A stretch of DNA of 64,000 bases from Metapseudomonas boanensis (GTDB lineage: Bacteria; Pseudomonadota; Gammaproteobacteria; Pseudomonadales; Pseudomonadaceae), in contig NZ_JAGTIS010000014.1 in the NCBI RefSeq assembly GCF_018704125.1, positions 62,001-126,000 of the forward strand. The letters are read 5' to 3'. Shown piece after piece: positions 55,466 through 63,838 of the stretch. The first letter of the stretch is position 1, and each line of letters begins with the position of its first letter. A program made the position numbers and the translations under genes. The notes beneath the pieces are model-generated. The model made no database searches, had not been told where the DNA came from, and worked only from the letters and a program-made list of their open reading frames with translations.

Positions 55466-56260
55466 CTAGCTGCTGTGGAGGACCAGAAGCCCCCAAAGCA
55501 CCAGAAACAGCCCAGATATGCGACTGAGCCAGGCCCCAACTGGAAGGTACTTCTCCAGCAGCACATAAGCGCCGATCAGGGCGACCCACAGCAGGTTCAT
55601 CAGGCCCACGACAAACAGCACCCCCATCAGTGCCCAGCAACACCCGAGGCAGTACAGCCCGTGGGCCAGACCCATGTGCCACGCTCCAGAGGGGCCGGGG
55701 CGCCAGTAACCCAACAGGAACTGCAGCGGGGACTGGCAATGTCGCAGGCATGCCCGTTTGGCTGGCACGAATTGATAGAGTCCTGCGCACAACAGGAATG
55801 CCGTCCCCAGCCACTGACTCTGGCTGCGCATGTCCATGCTGAGCAGGGCCTGTTGGTCAAGCAGCCATTGAAGGAGCGTTGCCAGCAGGCTGAACCCACT
55901 CCAGACCAGCAGATAGGCGCTACAGAACAGCAGCAAGGCCAGGTTTCGCTGGTCAGTCGGTAATCGCTTGCGAATGGTCTGCTGGTAGAGAAGGAACATG
56001 GGTGTGGCGCTGGGCAGCATCATGCCGACCATCATGATGCTCCACATGGCAAACATCAGCACGGCGTCGCGGATCGTCCAAGGCATTGGCATGCCTTCCA
56101 TGGCCATCTCCAGCATGCCGCCAGGAGCTGTCATGCGCCGCGCGAGATCCAGCAGGAAGAGCCACGCCACCAACGTCAGGGCGGACAGTAGGGAGACCAG
56201 CAGCAGCGACTGTCTCCCGTACTTTCTCGGGGTCGCAGCCGGGGTGGGGGTGGCTGGCAC
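55466..56260 (-). CDS. DUF2182 integral membrane protein
   Basis: A 264-residue membrane protein with about six to seven hydrophobic helices. The helix W-S-I-M-M-V-G-M-M-L-P-S-A-T-P-M is methionine-rich and typical of DUF2182. Other conserved patches are Q-F-V-P-A-K-R-A-C-L-R-H-C (about 163-175) and H-G-L-Y-C-L-G-C-C-W (about 200-209). Cysteine, histidine and methionine at these sites suggest metal, perhaps copper, binding. It starts with GTG 2 bases after the DUF1326 stop, so the pair is one operon. Function not known. Confidence 0.85.
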   Translation of the reverse strand: MPATPTPAATPRKYGRQSLLLVSLLSALTLVAWLFLLDLARRMTAPGGMLEMAMEGMPMPWTIRDAVLMFAMWSIMMVGMMLPSATPMFLLYQQTIRKRLPTDQRNLALLLFCSAYLLVWSGFSLLATLLQWLLDQQALLSMDMRSQSQWLGTAFLLCAGLYQFVPAKRACLRHCQSPLQFLLGYWRPGPSGAWHMGLAHGLYCLGCCWALMGVLFVVGLMNLLWVALIGAYVLLEKYLPVGAWLSRISGLFLVLWGLLVLHSS

Positions 56261-56262
56261 CT

Positions 56263-56898
56263 TCAGCGCACCACGCCCTGTCCAGTGAAGTGAAGCCGGG
56301 CGAAGTGGCCATGGCCGCCTTTCGAGCTGATCTTGATTCCACCCTGCGTATCGAAGCTGCCACTGGCCATTTCCGCTTCGGTGAATTCGAAGCCGTCCGG
56401 CAGCACCAGGCGCGCCCGTTGCGGTTCGCCGGTCACGGGATTGCGAATCGGTTCGCCGGTGACTTCCAGTACGCCCGGGATTCGTGTGTGCGCCTTGCGC
56501 TCAAGGATGTCGATCTTGATTTCGATGGGTACGAAGCAAGGCTCGAGGACTTCGGACAAGGTACTGGCGAAGACCTGGAACACCGTAGCACCCGGCACGG
56601 TCTCCGCTCCGGAGAGAATGGTCAACAGTGCCGCGCGCTGCCCAGGGGTTGCGCGCTCTTCAATGAACACCTGACAGCGGCCATTGCCTTCGTGGATGGC
56701 GCCCGGCCAAGCAAAGGTGCCGACCCAGCACAGCCCGTCGAGCACTTCATTCTCGAAATGGCCCTTGTCGATTCGCATGCTCACCACCGCTTCACACTTG
56801 CCGTGCGTGGGTGGAGAGCTGAATTGGCAAGGGCAGCCCCAATTGCAATTACAGGATGCGAACTCGACGCCCTCGAGGCGCCAGTCAGCCATGGCCAT
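56263..56898 (-). CDS. DUF1326 protein, partner of DUF2182
   Basis: A 211-residue protein without membrane helices. Near its N-terminus it has four close cysteines, C16-N-C18-N-W-G-C22-P-C24, plus C35 in H-G-K-C, the mark of DUF1326 and a likely metal or redox site. The ATG at 56898 has AGGAGG at good distance. It is coupled to the DUF2182 gene, and this pair recurs in many proteobacteria and actinobacteria. I cannot assign a reaction. No signal peptide is seen, so it may act on the cytoplasmic side. Confidence 0.85.
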   Translation of the reverse strand: MAMADWRLEGVEFASCNCNWGCPCQFSSPPTHGKCEAVVSMRIDKGHFENEVLDGLCWVGTFAWPGAIHEGNGRCQVFIEERATPGQRAALLTILSGAETVPGATVFQVFASTLSEVLEPCFVPIEIKIDILERKAHTRIPGVLEVTGEPIRNPVTGEPQRARLVLPDGFEFTEAEMASGSFDTQGGIKISSKGGHGHFARLHFTGQGVVR

Positions 56899-56995
56899 GA
56901 CCCACCTCCTCACCGCATGTGCCCAAGCAGCAGTTGTCCTGTTTATTAACGCTAGCAGACAGGTGGCGCGGCGAAGAGGGAGGCCGACCGGGGGT

Positions 56996-57766
56996 TCAGA
57001 GGTGGAAGCCGCCGTCGATCGGGATGATGTTGCCGGTCATGTACGCGCCTGCCGCGCTGGCCAGACTGATGGCCAGCGCGGCCATCTCCTCCTCGCGACC
57101 CCAGCGGCCCATGGGGATCAACGCAGTATCGCGGGCCAGTGCGTCCGCATCGTTGGAAATGAAGCGGGTCATCCTGCTCGGGAAGCGCCCGGGAGCGATC
57201 ACGTTGACGTTGATGTGCTCGGCTACCAGCTCCCGGGCGAGCATGCGAGACACTTGGTGCAATGCGGCCTTGCTCGGGCCATAGGCATAGGCTTCTTCGC
57301 CATGGGAAGTGATGCCGGCTACCGAACCGATATTGATCACCCGTGCCGGGCAAGCAGCGCTTCCGGCCTTGCGCAGCAGCGGGAGCAATTGCTGGATGCA
57401 ACTGAAGACCGAAGTCACGTTGAGCTGCATGACCTTTTCCCAGCCCTTGGCCGGATAGCTCTCCAGGGGCGCGCCCCAGGTGGTGCCGGCGTTGTTGACC
57501 AGGATATCCAGCTGTTCGATGCGCTCGCCGAGCGCCTGGGCGAGTGCCTTGGCACCATCTTCGCTGGACAGGTCTGCAGCCAGCCCATGGCACTCGCCGA
57601 ATGTGGCCAATTCGGCGGCGATGTCACGACAGGCCTCGCCATCGCGCGCGCAGATGAGTACACGAGCGCCGGCCTCCAGGAGGCCTTGGGCGATCATCCG
57701 GCCGATCCCGCGGGTACCGCCGGTAACCAGTGCTGTGCGACCTTGCAGGCTGAAATAGGGGTGCAT
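56996..57766 (-). CDS. rhlG: NADPH-dependent ketoacyl reductase RhlG
   Basis: A 256-residue short-chain dehydrogenase. The cofactor loop is T-G-G-T-R-G-I-G (15-22), N-N-A-G is at 91-94, and the catalytic set is S148, Y162 and K166 (Y-G-P-S-K). The M-H-P-Y-F-S-L start and I-P-I-D-G-G-F-H-L end match P. aeruginosa RhlG, a beta-ketoacyl reductase. RhlG was first linked to rhamnolipid precursors, but later work questioned that role. The ATG at 57766 follows GAGGATC. No rhamnolipid genes are near. Confidence 0.88.
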   Translation of the reverse strand: MHPYFSLQGRTALVTGGTRGIGRMIAQGLLEAGARVLICARDGEACRDIAAELATFGECHGLAADLSSEDGAKALAQALGERIEQLDILVNNAGTTWGAPLESYPAKGWEKVMQLNVTSVFSCIQQLLPLLRKAGSAACPARVINIGSVAGITSHGEEAYAYGPSKAALHQVSRMLARELVAEHINVNVIAPGRFPSRMTRFISNDADALARDTALIPMGRWGREEEMAALAISLASAAGAYMTGNIIPIDGGFHL

Positions 57767-57868
57767 GACGATCCTCGTTGCTGAGCCGGTGAAGGCCATA
57801 CCCTAGCCCCGGTGAGGCCGCTGCGGGGGCATTATCGAGGCGCGGAATGCGAGGGCATTGCCGTCATT

Positions 57869-58501
57869 TCAGGCCTGGGAGGCAGCCAGCTCGGCATCCT
57901 TGGCCAACGCCCGGACGTAACCTGGGCGCTGGATGAAGCGAGCGATGTAGTCCTTGATGACCGGGATTTGCGGGATCAGCCCGAACTGCGTCGTCCAGTT
58001 CAACGCACTGCCCCAGAGCACGTCAGCGGCAGTAAAGCGTTCGCCAAGGATCCAGGGGCCTTTCTCCAACTGCTCCACAAGGGTCTTGAGCATGGTGTCG
58101 AAGTCACCGTAGGGCGAGGTGGCGGCGGGAGCGGGTATGCGCTTCTGCGCCCGATCGACCACAGCCGGCTCGAAGCAGGTGCCGTAGAACACCATCCAGC
58201 GCAGGTAAGGTCCACGTAACGGGTCGCCCAAAGGCGGCGCAAGCTCTGCTTCGGGGTAGAGGTCGGCAAGATAGAGGTAGACCGAAACCTGCTCGGTTAC
58301 GACCGCGTCACCGTGGGTGATCGTGGGCACCTTACCCATCGGGTTTATGGCGAGGAACTTGGGCTTGCGCTGGTCCCCTGACTTCATGTTCATCACATGC
58401 AACTGGTAGTCCGCGCCAAGTTCTTCCAGCAAGGCAAGGGCGCCGGATGAGCGGGTGTAGGGGCAGTGGTAGAGGGTCACCTGATGATTCTGGGGCGTCA
58501 T
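57869..58501 (-). CDS. Glutathione S-transferase family protein
   Basis: A 210-residue GST. The N-terminal thioredoxin-like domain runs to about residue 80 (L-Y-H-C-P-Y-T-R-S-S-G, then N-P-M-G-K-V-P and the G-site T-E-Q-V-S-V-Y-L-Y-L). The helical domain follows with F-T-A-A-D-V. Its position after a DCC-family protein and before rhlG is not informative about the substrate. The ORF is intact and has normal length. Confidence 0.9.
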   Translation of the reverse strand: MTPQNHQVTLYHCPYTRSSGALALLEELGADYQLHVMNMKSGDQRKPKFLAINPMGKVPTITHGDAVVTEQVSVYLYLADLYPEAELAPPLGDPLRGPYLRWMVFYGTCFEPAVVDRAQKRIPAPAATSPYGDFDTMLKTLVEQLEKGPWILGERFTAADVLWGSALNWTTQFGLIPQIPVIKDYIARFIQRPGYVRALAKDAELAASQA

Positions 58502-58565
58502 GTCGCGGCCTCGGTCGGAGAAAGCCTGACGCGAGTCTAGTCCAGCAAGCTGGATGTGCCGCTCT

Positions 58566-58934
58566 CTAGAGCCTGCCGCTGCGCTTCAGGCGACGCAGCA
58601 CCCAGCGCCGGTACAGGTGCGAAAGCAGTGGCCGGAGGCCAGGCAGGCCAATCAGCCAGGCCAGCGGCGCGAATTTCGGCACTCGTGCCAGCAAGAGGAT
58701 GTAGGCGTCCAGTTCGCGGTGGATGCGGCCCGCTTCGTCCTGTACATGGAGTTCGGTCAGAGCCAGGTAAGGATCGATGCCAATAACGCGCAATTGCGCT
58801 TCCCGGCCGGTGATGTCCACCCACTCCACGCCTTCGCTGGCGTCAGCGAGTCCCTCGTACCAGCGCCGGTCGGCGATGCAGCGGGGGCAGGCTCCGTCGT
58901 AGAAGACCTTGATCGTAGTCTTGGGTGTGGCCAT
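58566..58934 (-). CDS. DCC/DUF393 thiol-disulfide family protein
   Basis: A 122-residue small protein with the family start V-F-Y-D-G-A-C-P-R-C (D13-G-x-C16-x-x-C19), a thioredoxin-like redox site, and a basic C-terminus (R-R-W-V-L-R-R-L-K-R). The ATG at 58934 is chosen, as it gives a direct run into that motif; a frame to 58970 enters the repeat upstream. Partners and substrates are unknown. Confidence 0.85.
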   Translation of the reverse strand: MATPKTTIKVFYDGACPRCIADRRWYEGLADASEGVEWVDITGREAQLRVIGIDPYLALTELHVQDEAGRIHRELDAYILLLARVPKFAPLAWLIGLPGLRPLLSHLYRRWVLRRLKRSGRL

Positions 58935-58950
58935 GGCACGGCTCCGCCGT

Positions 58951-58996
58951 ATGGGTATCGCTGCGCTCAACGGAACGCCGTCCGAACCATCCTACG
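58951..58996. repeat. Degenerate copy of the CGTAGG-headed palindromic repeat
   Basis: ATGGGTATCGCTGCGCTCAA opens the element and ACCATCCTACG ends it. On the minus strand this reads CGTAGGATGG and then a run resembling the common pseudomonad intergenic repeat with GAGCGCAGCGATACCCAT. It lies in the 5' region of the DCC-family gene, and the left and right arms pair only in part. Confidence 0.5.
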
Positions 58997-59085
58997 ACGC
59001 CTGCATGAATCAAGGGGCAGAAAAAAGGTTCATCGCGGAATCTGGGGGGGAGGCGAGTTGACAGCCGGACAGCCGGTACTCTCTC

Positions 59086-59142
59086 TGTAGGAGCCAGCTT
59101 GCTGGCGAACATGCGCCATTCGCCAGCAAGCTGGCTCCTACA
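59086..59142. repeat. REP doublet (REPIN) hairpin
   Basis: Two inverted 24-base arms (59086-59109 and 59119-59142) are perfect complements separated by 9 bases. Each starts with TGTAGGAGCC and contains the palindrome GCCAGCTTGCTGGC, the typical pseudomonad REP core. Two inverted REPs form a REPIN, a non-autonomous element spread by RAYT transposases. It lies just beyond the truncated transposase remnant. Confidence 0.85.
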
Positions 59143-59199
59143 AGGTTTCGCGCGCCTTCGATATGTCACTCCGCCCGACAAGTCCGCCAAGGAGGTGTT

Positions 59200-59513
59200 G
59201 CAGGCTGCTTTCCGGGGAAGGCGGGTAGCCGGCGCCAGACAGTCGATCCGCTCGGATACGCGTCCGCAGTACAGGCAGTCGACGCGACGCACCGGCAGTT
59301 GTAGCAGGACGCGCTGATCCTGCAGGTCACGATCCCGCACCTGGCGGATGTGCTGCTGCTCGTGGATCAACAGGTTGGGTTTGGCACGCGGCTGCAAATC
59401 GGGAAGCGCTCGGTTTGGGGTTCAAGACTGATCAGCAGGGTGTCGTGAGTGGATTGGCGACAGGCGACGGCCTCGTAGCCTGGCCAGAAAGGGGCAAGAT
59501 CAATAGGATGCAC
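59200..59513 (-). pseudogene. Frameshifted, truncated ISL3-family transposase remnant
   Basis: From a possible GTG at 59513 one frame reads H-P-I-D-L-A-P-F-W-P-G-Y-E-A-V, then L-L-I-S-L-E-P-Q-T-E-R-F-P-I-C, and stops at 59367. A second frame (open from about 59397) carries on with V-R-D-R-D-L-Q-D-Q-R-V-L-L-Q-L-P-V-R-R-V-D-C-L-Y-C-G-R, the zinc-finger N-terminus of ISL3 transposases. The match ends near 59200 and the catalytic region is missing. Thus it is a dead fragment with one frameshift and a 3' truncation. Confidence 0.75.
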
Positions 59514-59614
59514 GGCGACAGCAGGGGGTGGGGGTTGGGATGTTTGGCGACTGCCAATTTACCCACTTCCCCGACTGTCAACTCGCTCTTCCCCCAGATT
59601 CTGCGAAGAACCAG

Positions 59615-59639
59615 AAAAAAGCCCCGCTTCGGCGGGGCT
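59615..59639 (-). terminator. rimO terminator
   Basis: On the minus strand GCCCCGC and GCGGGGC pair around a tetraloop and are followed by six T (AAAAAA at 59615-59620 on the plus strand), 12 bases after the rimO stop. Confidence 0.9.
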
Positions 59640-59650
59640 CTTGATTCGAC

Positions 59651-60976
59651 TCAGACCGGCTCGGCCCAGAGGTCGTACTCATCGGCGTCAGTCACGCGTA
59701 CGCGGATCTTGTCGCCGGGCTTCACGTCCTGGGTATCGATGAAGACGTTGCCATCGATTTCCGGAGCATCGGCCCAGGAGCGGCCCACGGCGCCTTGTTC
59801 GTCCACCTCGTCGATCAGTACCTCGATCTCCTTGCCAACCTTCAGCTGCAGGCGTGCAGCGGAGATTGCCTGCTGGTGCGCCATGAAACGCTCCCAACGC
59901 TCCTGCTTGACGTCATCGGCCACAGGTTCAAGGCCCATGTCGTTGGCCGGAGCGCCGTCGACTGGGGAGTATTGGAAGCAACCGACGCGGTCCAGCTGGG
60001 CTTCGGTCAGCCAGTCGAGCAGGTACTGGAAGTCTTCTTCAGTCTCGCCGGGGAAACCGACGATGAAGGTGGAGCGAATGGTCAGCTCCGGGCAAATCTC
60101 GCGCCACTTCTTGATGCGGGCCAGGGTCTTGTCCTCGAAGGCCGGGCGCTTCATGGCCTTGAGCACTTTCGGGCTGGCGTGCTGGAAGGGGATGTCGAGG
60201 TACGGCAGCAGCTTGCCCTCAGCCATCAGGGGAACCACGTCGTCGACATTCGGATACGGGTAGACGTAATGCAGGCGCACCCACACACCCATCTTCGACA
60301 GCGCTTCGCACATCTCCAGCATGCGGGTCTTCACCGGCTGGCCGTTCCAGAAGTCGGTCTTGTACTTCACATCCACGCCATAGGCGCTGGTGTCCTGGGA
60401 GATGACCAGCAGTTCCTTGACGCCGGCCTTGACCAGGCGCTCGGCCTCGCTCAGCACTTCACCTACCGGGCGGCTGACCAGCTTGCCGCGCATGGAGGGG
60501 ATGATGCAGAAGCTGCAGCTGTGATTGCAGCCTTCGGAAATCTTCAGGTAGGCGTAATGGCGCGGGGTGAGCTTTACGCCCTGCGGCGGTACCAGGTCGA
60601 TCAGCGGGTTGTGCTCGGTCTTCGGCGGCACGACTTCGTGCACGGCGGTGACCACCTGCTCGTATTGCTGCGGGCCGGTCACGGCCAGCACGGCGGGGTG
60701 CACGTCGCGGATGGCGGACTCTTCCACGCCCATGCAGCCGGTGACGATGACCTTGCCGTTTTCGGCGATGGCTTCGCCGATCACTTCCAGGGACTCGGCC
60801 TTGGCGCTGTCGATGAAGCCACAGGTGTTGACCACCACTACGTCGGCATCCTGATAGGTGGGCACGACCTCATAACCTTCCATGCGCAGTTGGGTAAGGA
60901 TGCGCTCGGAGTCGACCAGGGCTTTCGGGCAACCCAGGGAAACGAAGCCGACTTTAGGCGTGGAGGGGGTGGACAT
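59651..60976 (-). CDS. rimO: Ribosomal protein uS12 methylthiotransferase RimO
   Basis: A 441-residue radical-SAM enzyme that methylthiolates Asp88 of ribosomal protein S12. The N-terminal domain holds the three auxiliary-cluster cysteines (S-L-G-C-P-K-A near residue 14, N-T-C-G-F, and V-T-G-C-M-G). The radical-SAM motif is C-N-H-S-C-S-F-C, and the C-terminal TRAM domain covers about the last 65 residues. The gene ends in a clear terminator. In P. aeruginosa it is likewise beside kup. Confidence 0.97.
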   Translation of the reverse strand: MSTPSTPKVGFVSLGCPKALVDSERILTQLRMEGYEVVPTYQDADVVVVNTCGFIDSAKAESLEVIGEAIAENGKVIVTGCMGVEESAIRDVHPAVLAVTGPQQYEQVVTAVHEVVPPKTEHNPLIDLVPPQGVKLTPRHYAYLKISEGCNHSCSFCIIPSMRGKLVSRPVGEVLSEAERLVKAGVKELLVISQDTSAYGVDVKYKTDFWNGQPVKTRMLEMCEALSKMGVWVRLHYVYPYPNVDDVVPLMAEGKLLPYLDIPFQHASPKVLKAMKRPAFEDKTLARIKKWREICPELTIRSTFIVGFPGETEEDFQYLLDWLTEAQLDRVGCFQYSPVDGAPANDMGLEPVADDVKQERWERFMAHQQAISAARLQLKVGKEIEVLIDEVDEQGAVGRSWADAPEIDGNVFIDTQDVKPGDKIRVRVTDADEYDLWAEPV

Positions 60977-61181
60977 GGCTAACCTCGTGGGGCGCCGATG
61001 AGACGCCTCTGATCAAAAAGTGCGCAATTCTAACGGCAGATTTAAGGCATTTCCAGCCTGATTATCAGCCTTGAGGTGGCTAGTCTGTAGGAATTCAGGC
61101 AGGGCGGCGCTTTGATGGCCGCTTCGGGCCGGATGTGGGCTTGTGGAGCACGCTCGGACTGTGGGCCGAAGGGAGAACTTG

Positions 61182-63086
61182 ATGGGCGAAGGCATCCTGC
61201 GACCGGCGGAGCATCCGGCCAGTCATGGCGCGTCGGGAATGAAGTTGCTGGTAGCTGCCGCCGGTGTGGTCTACGGCGATATCGGGACGAGCCCTTTGTA
61301 CACGCTGAGAGAGGTGTTCGCGGGTGGTTATGGCGTTCAGGCCAACCACGAAGGTGTGCTCGGCGTGCTCTCGCTTATCTTCTGGTCGCTGATCTGGGTG
61401 GTTTCGATCAAGTACGTGCTGTTCATCCTGCGGGCGGACAATGACGGCGAAGGTGGGGTGATGGCGCTGACCGCATTGGCACAGCGGGCGGCCAATCCGT
61501 ATCCGCGCCTCAAGCTGGTGTTGGTGCTGCTTGGGCTGTTCGGCGCTGCGCTGTTCTATGGCGACAGCATGATTACGCCGGCGATCTCGGTGCTCTCCGC
61601 AATCGAAGGCCTGGAGATCGCGTTCGAAGGCATCGGCCACTGGGTGGTGCCGTTGTCACTCATCGTGCTCGTGGGACTGTTTCTGATCCAGAAGCACGGC
61701 ACCGCCCGAATCGGCATCCTCTTCGGGCCGGTCATGGTGCTCTGGTTCGGTGTACTTGGCGCGTTGGGCGTGCATGGCATCCTTCAGCAACCTGAGGTGC
61801 TCAAAGCGCTCAATCCTTACTGGTGTGTGCACTTTTTCATCGTCCATCCGGGAGTGGGCGTCGCCATCCTGGGGGCGGTGGTGCTGGCGCTGACGGGTGC
61901 CGAGGCGCTCTATGCCGACATGGGCCACTTCGGACGAAAACCCATCGCGCGAGCCTGGTTCTTCCTGGTGCTGCCGGGACTGGTGCTCAACTATTTCGGT
62001 CAGGGGGCGACCATCCTCGCCGCTCCGGAGGCGGCGCGAAATCCGTTCTACCTGCTGGCGCCCACCTGGGCCCTGTTACCGATGGTGGCGCTGGCCACCC
62101 TGGCCACGGTAATCGCCTCCCAGGCAGTCATTTCCGGCGCATTTTCACTGACTCGCCAGGCCATGCAGTTGGGCTACATTCCGCGCATGTTCGTCCAGCA
62201 CACCTCCAGTCATGAGCAGGGGCAGATCTACATCGGTAGCGTGAACTGGGGATTGATGGTCGGCGTGGTGTTGCTGGTGCTGGGCTTCGAGTCATCCGGG
62301 GCGTTGGCCGCGGCTTACGGGGTGGCGGTGACCGGCACCATGCTGATCACCACCCTGCTGGTATCGGCGGTGATGCTGCTGCTGTGGAAAACTCCAGTCT
62401 GGCTGGCCATTCCGGCGCTCCTGGGCTTTCTGTTGGTGGACAGCCTGTTCTTCGCGGCGAATGTGCCGAAGATCCTCCAGGGCGGTGCCTTCCCGGTGAT
62501 CGCGGGGATTGCCCTGTTCGTCCTGATGACTACCTGGAAGCGCGGCAAACAGATCGTGGTCGAGCGGCTGGATGAAACGGCTCTGCCCTTGCCTGTGTTC
62601 ATCAGCAGCATCCGCGCGCAACCGCCGCACCGGGTGCAGGGTACTGCCGTGTTTCTCACGGCCCGTCCTGACGCCGTACCCCATGCGTTGCTGCATAACC
62701 TGCTGCATAACCAGGTATTGCACGAGCAGGTGGTGCTGCTGACTGTTGCCAGCGAGGACACACCTCGGGTAGCAGCGGATCGGCGCTTTGAAGTCGATGC
62801 CTATGGGGATGGTTTCTTCCGGGTGATCTTGCACTTCGGCTTCATCGAGGAGCCGGACGTGCCGGCAGCACTGAAGCTGTGCCACCTCAACGAGCTGGAT
62901 TTCAGCCCAATGCGCACCACCTATTTCCTCAGTCGCGAGACAGTGATTCCCACCAAACGCATTGGCATGGCGCGGTGGCGAGAGGCGCTATTCGCCTTCC
63001 TGTTGAAGAATGCCAACAGCAATCTGAGGTTCTTCAACCTGCCACTCAATCGGGTGATCGAGTTGGGGACGCAGGTGGAGATTTGA
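61182..63086 (+). CDS. kup: Low-affinity potassium transporter Kup
   Basis: A 634-residue KUP/HAK potassium importer (proton symport). About twelve membrane helices fill the first 440 residues, beginning with [13 protein letters not shown], the family signature, and including G-E-G-G-V-M-A-L-T and [14 protein letters not shown] cytoplasmic C-terminal domain follows. I use the ATG at 61182 behind AAGGGAG; the frame opens earlier at 61143 without homology. It is divergent from rimO. Confidence 0.95.
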   Translation: MGEGILRPAEHPASHGASGMKLLVAAAGVVYGDIGTSPLYTLREVFAGGYGVQANHEGVLGVLSLIFWSLIWVVSIKYVLFILRADNDGEGGVMALTALAQRAANPYPRLKLVLVLLGLFGAALFYGDSMITPAISVLSAIEGLEIAFEGIGHWVVPLSLIVLVGLFLIQKHGTARIGILFGPVMVLWFGVLGALGVHGILQQPEVLKALNPYWCVHFFIVHPGVGVAILGAVVLALTGAEALYADMGHFGRKPIARAWFFLVLPGLVLNYFGQGATILAAPEAARNPFYLLAPTWALLPMVALATLATVIASQAVISGAFSLTRQAMQLGYIPRMFVQHTSSHEQGQIYIGSVNWGLMVGVVLLVLGFESSGALAAAYGVAVTGTMLITTLLVSAVMLLLWKTPVWLAIPALLGFLLVDSLFFAANVPKILQGGAFPVIAGIALFVLMTTWKRGKQIVVERLDETALPLPVFISSIRAQPPHRVQGTAVFLTARPDAVPHALLHNLLHNQVLHEQVVLLTVASEDTPRVAADRRFEVDAYGDGFFRVILHFGFIEEPDVPAALKLCHLNELDFSPMRTTYFLSRETVIPTKRIGMARWREALFAFLLKNANSNLRFFNLPLNRVIELGTQVEI

Positions 63087-63147
63087 GTTGGCCTTGAGGG
63101 GGAGCGTTCCGCAGACCTCACACTGCGTTGGCCGGCGGATTCAAAGC

Positions 63148-63182
63148 AGGTTGGGCTTCGCTACGCTCAGCCCCAACCTACG
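63148..63182. repeat. CGTAGG-headed palindromic repeat
   Basis: AGGTTGGG (63148-63155) and CCCAACCT (63172-63179) pair, and the element ends CCTACG (CGTAGG on the minus strand). It lies between the convergent kup and cytochrome b561 genes, so it might end either transcript. No T-run is present. Confidence 0.65.
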
Positions 63183-63199
63183 CAGCACCATCCTTACGC

Positions 63200-63748
63200 T
63201 CAATCCCGGCTAGGCAACATCCGCAGCAGGGTGTTGTCGCGGCTGACAAAGTGGTGGAACAGTCCAGCGGCTGCGTGCAGGCCGATCAGCCAGTAGCCCA
63301 GGGTGCCCGCCAGTTCGTGCAGCTCCTTGATCTGGCCAGCCAGGTTCGGGTTCTTGTCGATCAGTGGCGGCAACTCGAGGCCGAAGAAGGGGATCGGCTT
63401 GCCGGCGGCGCTCAGGATCAGCCAGCCCGCGAACGGGGCTCCGATCATCAGCACGTACAGCGCCAGATGCATGACTTTGGCCATGGACTCCTGCCAACCG
63501 GCAGGTGCCGGGGAGATTGCCGGGGCCGGAGCGATAAAACGGGCGATCAGGCGAACCCATACCATGGCGAATACTGCCATGCCCAGCATGAAGTGCCATT
63601 GCTTGAGCAGTTCGCGGGTCTCACTGCCTTTGGGGAAATTGCCCTTCAGCTCGATGCAGGCGTAGACCGCTGCGATCAACAGCAGCATCAGCCAGTGCAT
63701 GGCAATCGACAGGCTCCCGTAACGGGAAGGCGAGTTGTTCACGGTCAT
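63200..63748 (-). CDS. Cytochrome b561 family protein
   Basis: A 182-residue diheme inner-membrane protein with four helices. Histidines suited to heme binding are in S-I-A-M-H-W (first helix), Q-W-H-F-M-L-G-M, K-V-M-H-L-A-L-Y and G-L-H-A-A-A-G-L-F-H-H. It belongs to the bacterial b561/YodB-CybB type thought to move electrons between quinols and periplasmic acceptors. It is convergent to kup, as in the P. aeruginosa kup-b561 region, and shares strand with the partial gene at the right end. Confidence 0.93.
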   Translation of the reverse strand: MTVNNSPSRYGSLSIAMHWLMLLLIAAVYACIELKGNFPKGSETRELLKQWHFMLGMAVFAMVWVRLIARFIAPAPAISPAPAGWQESMAKVMHLALYVLMIGAPFAGWLILSAAGKPIPFFGLELPPLIDKNPNLAGQIKELHELAGTLGYWLIGLHAAAGLFHHFVSRDNTLLRMLPSRD

Positions 63749-63838
63749 TGGAGTTCCTCTCTATGGGGCTTTTCAGGCTGCGCCGAAGAATAAGGAGCTT
63801 TCCTTAAGCCAGGCTGAACCTGGGTCAATGATCGCGAC

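Noticed and set aside
59086-59142. Possible CRISPR-like repeat
   Set aside because: There are only two copies, inverted and not direct, with no spacer series and no cas genes. It is a REP doublet.
59795-60982. 395-codon plus-strand frame opposite rimO
   Set aside because: Antisense to a complete RimO with radical-SAM and TRAM domains; the reverse frame has no family features.
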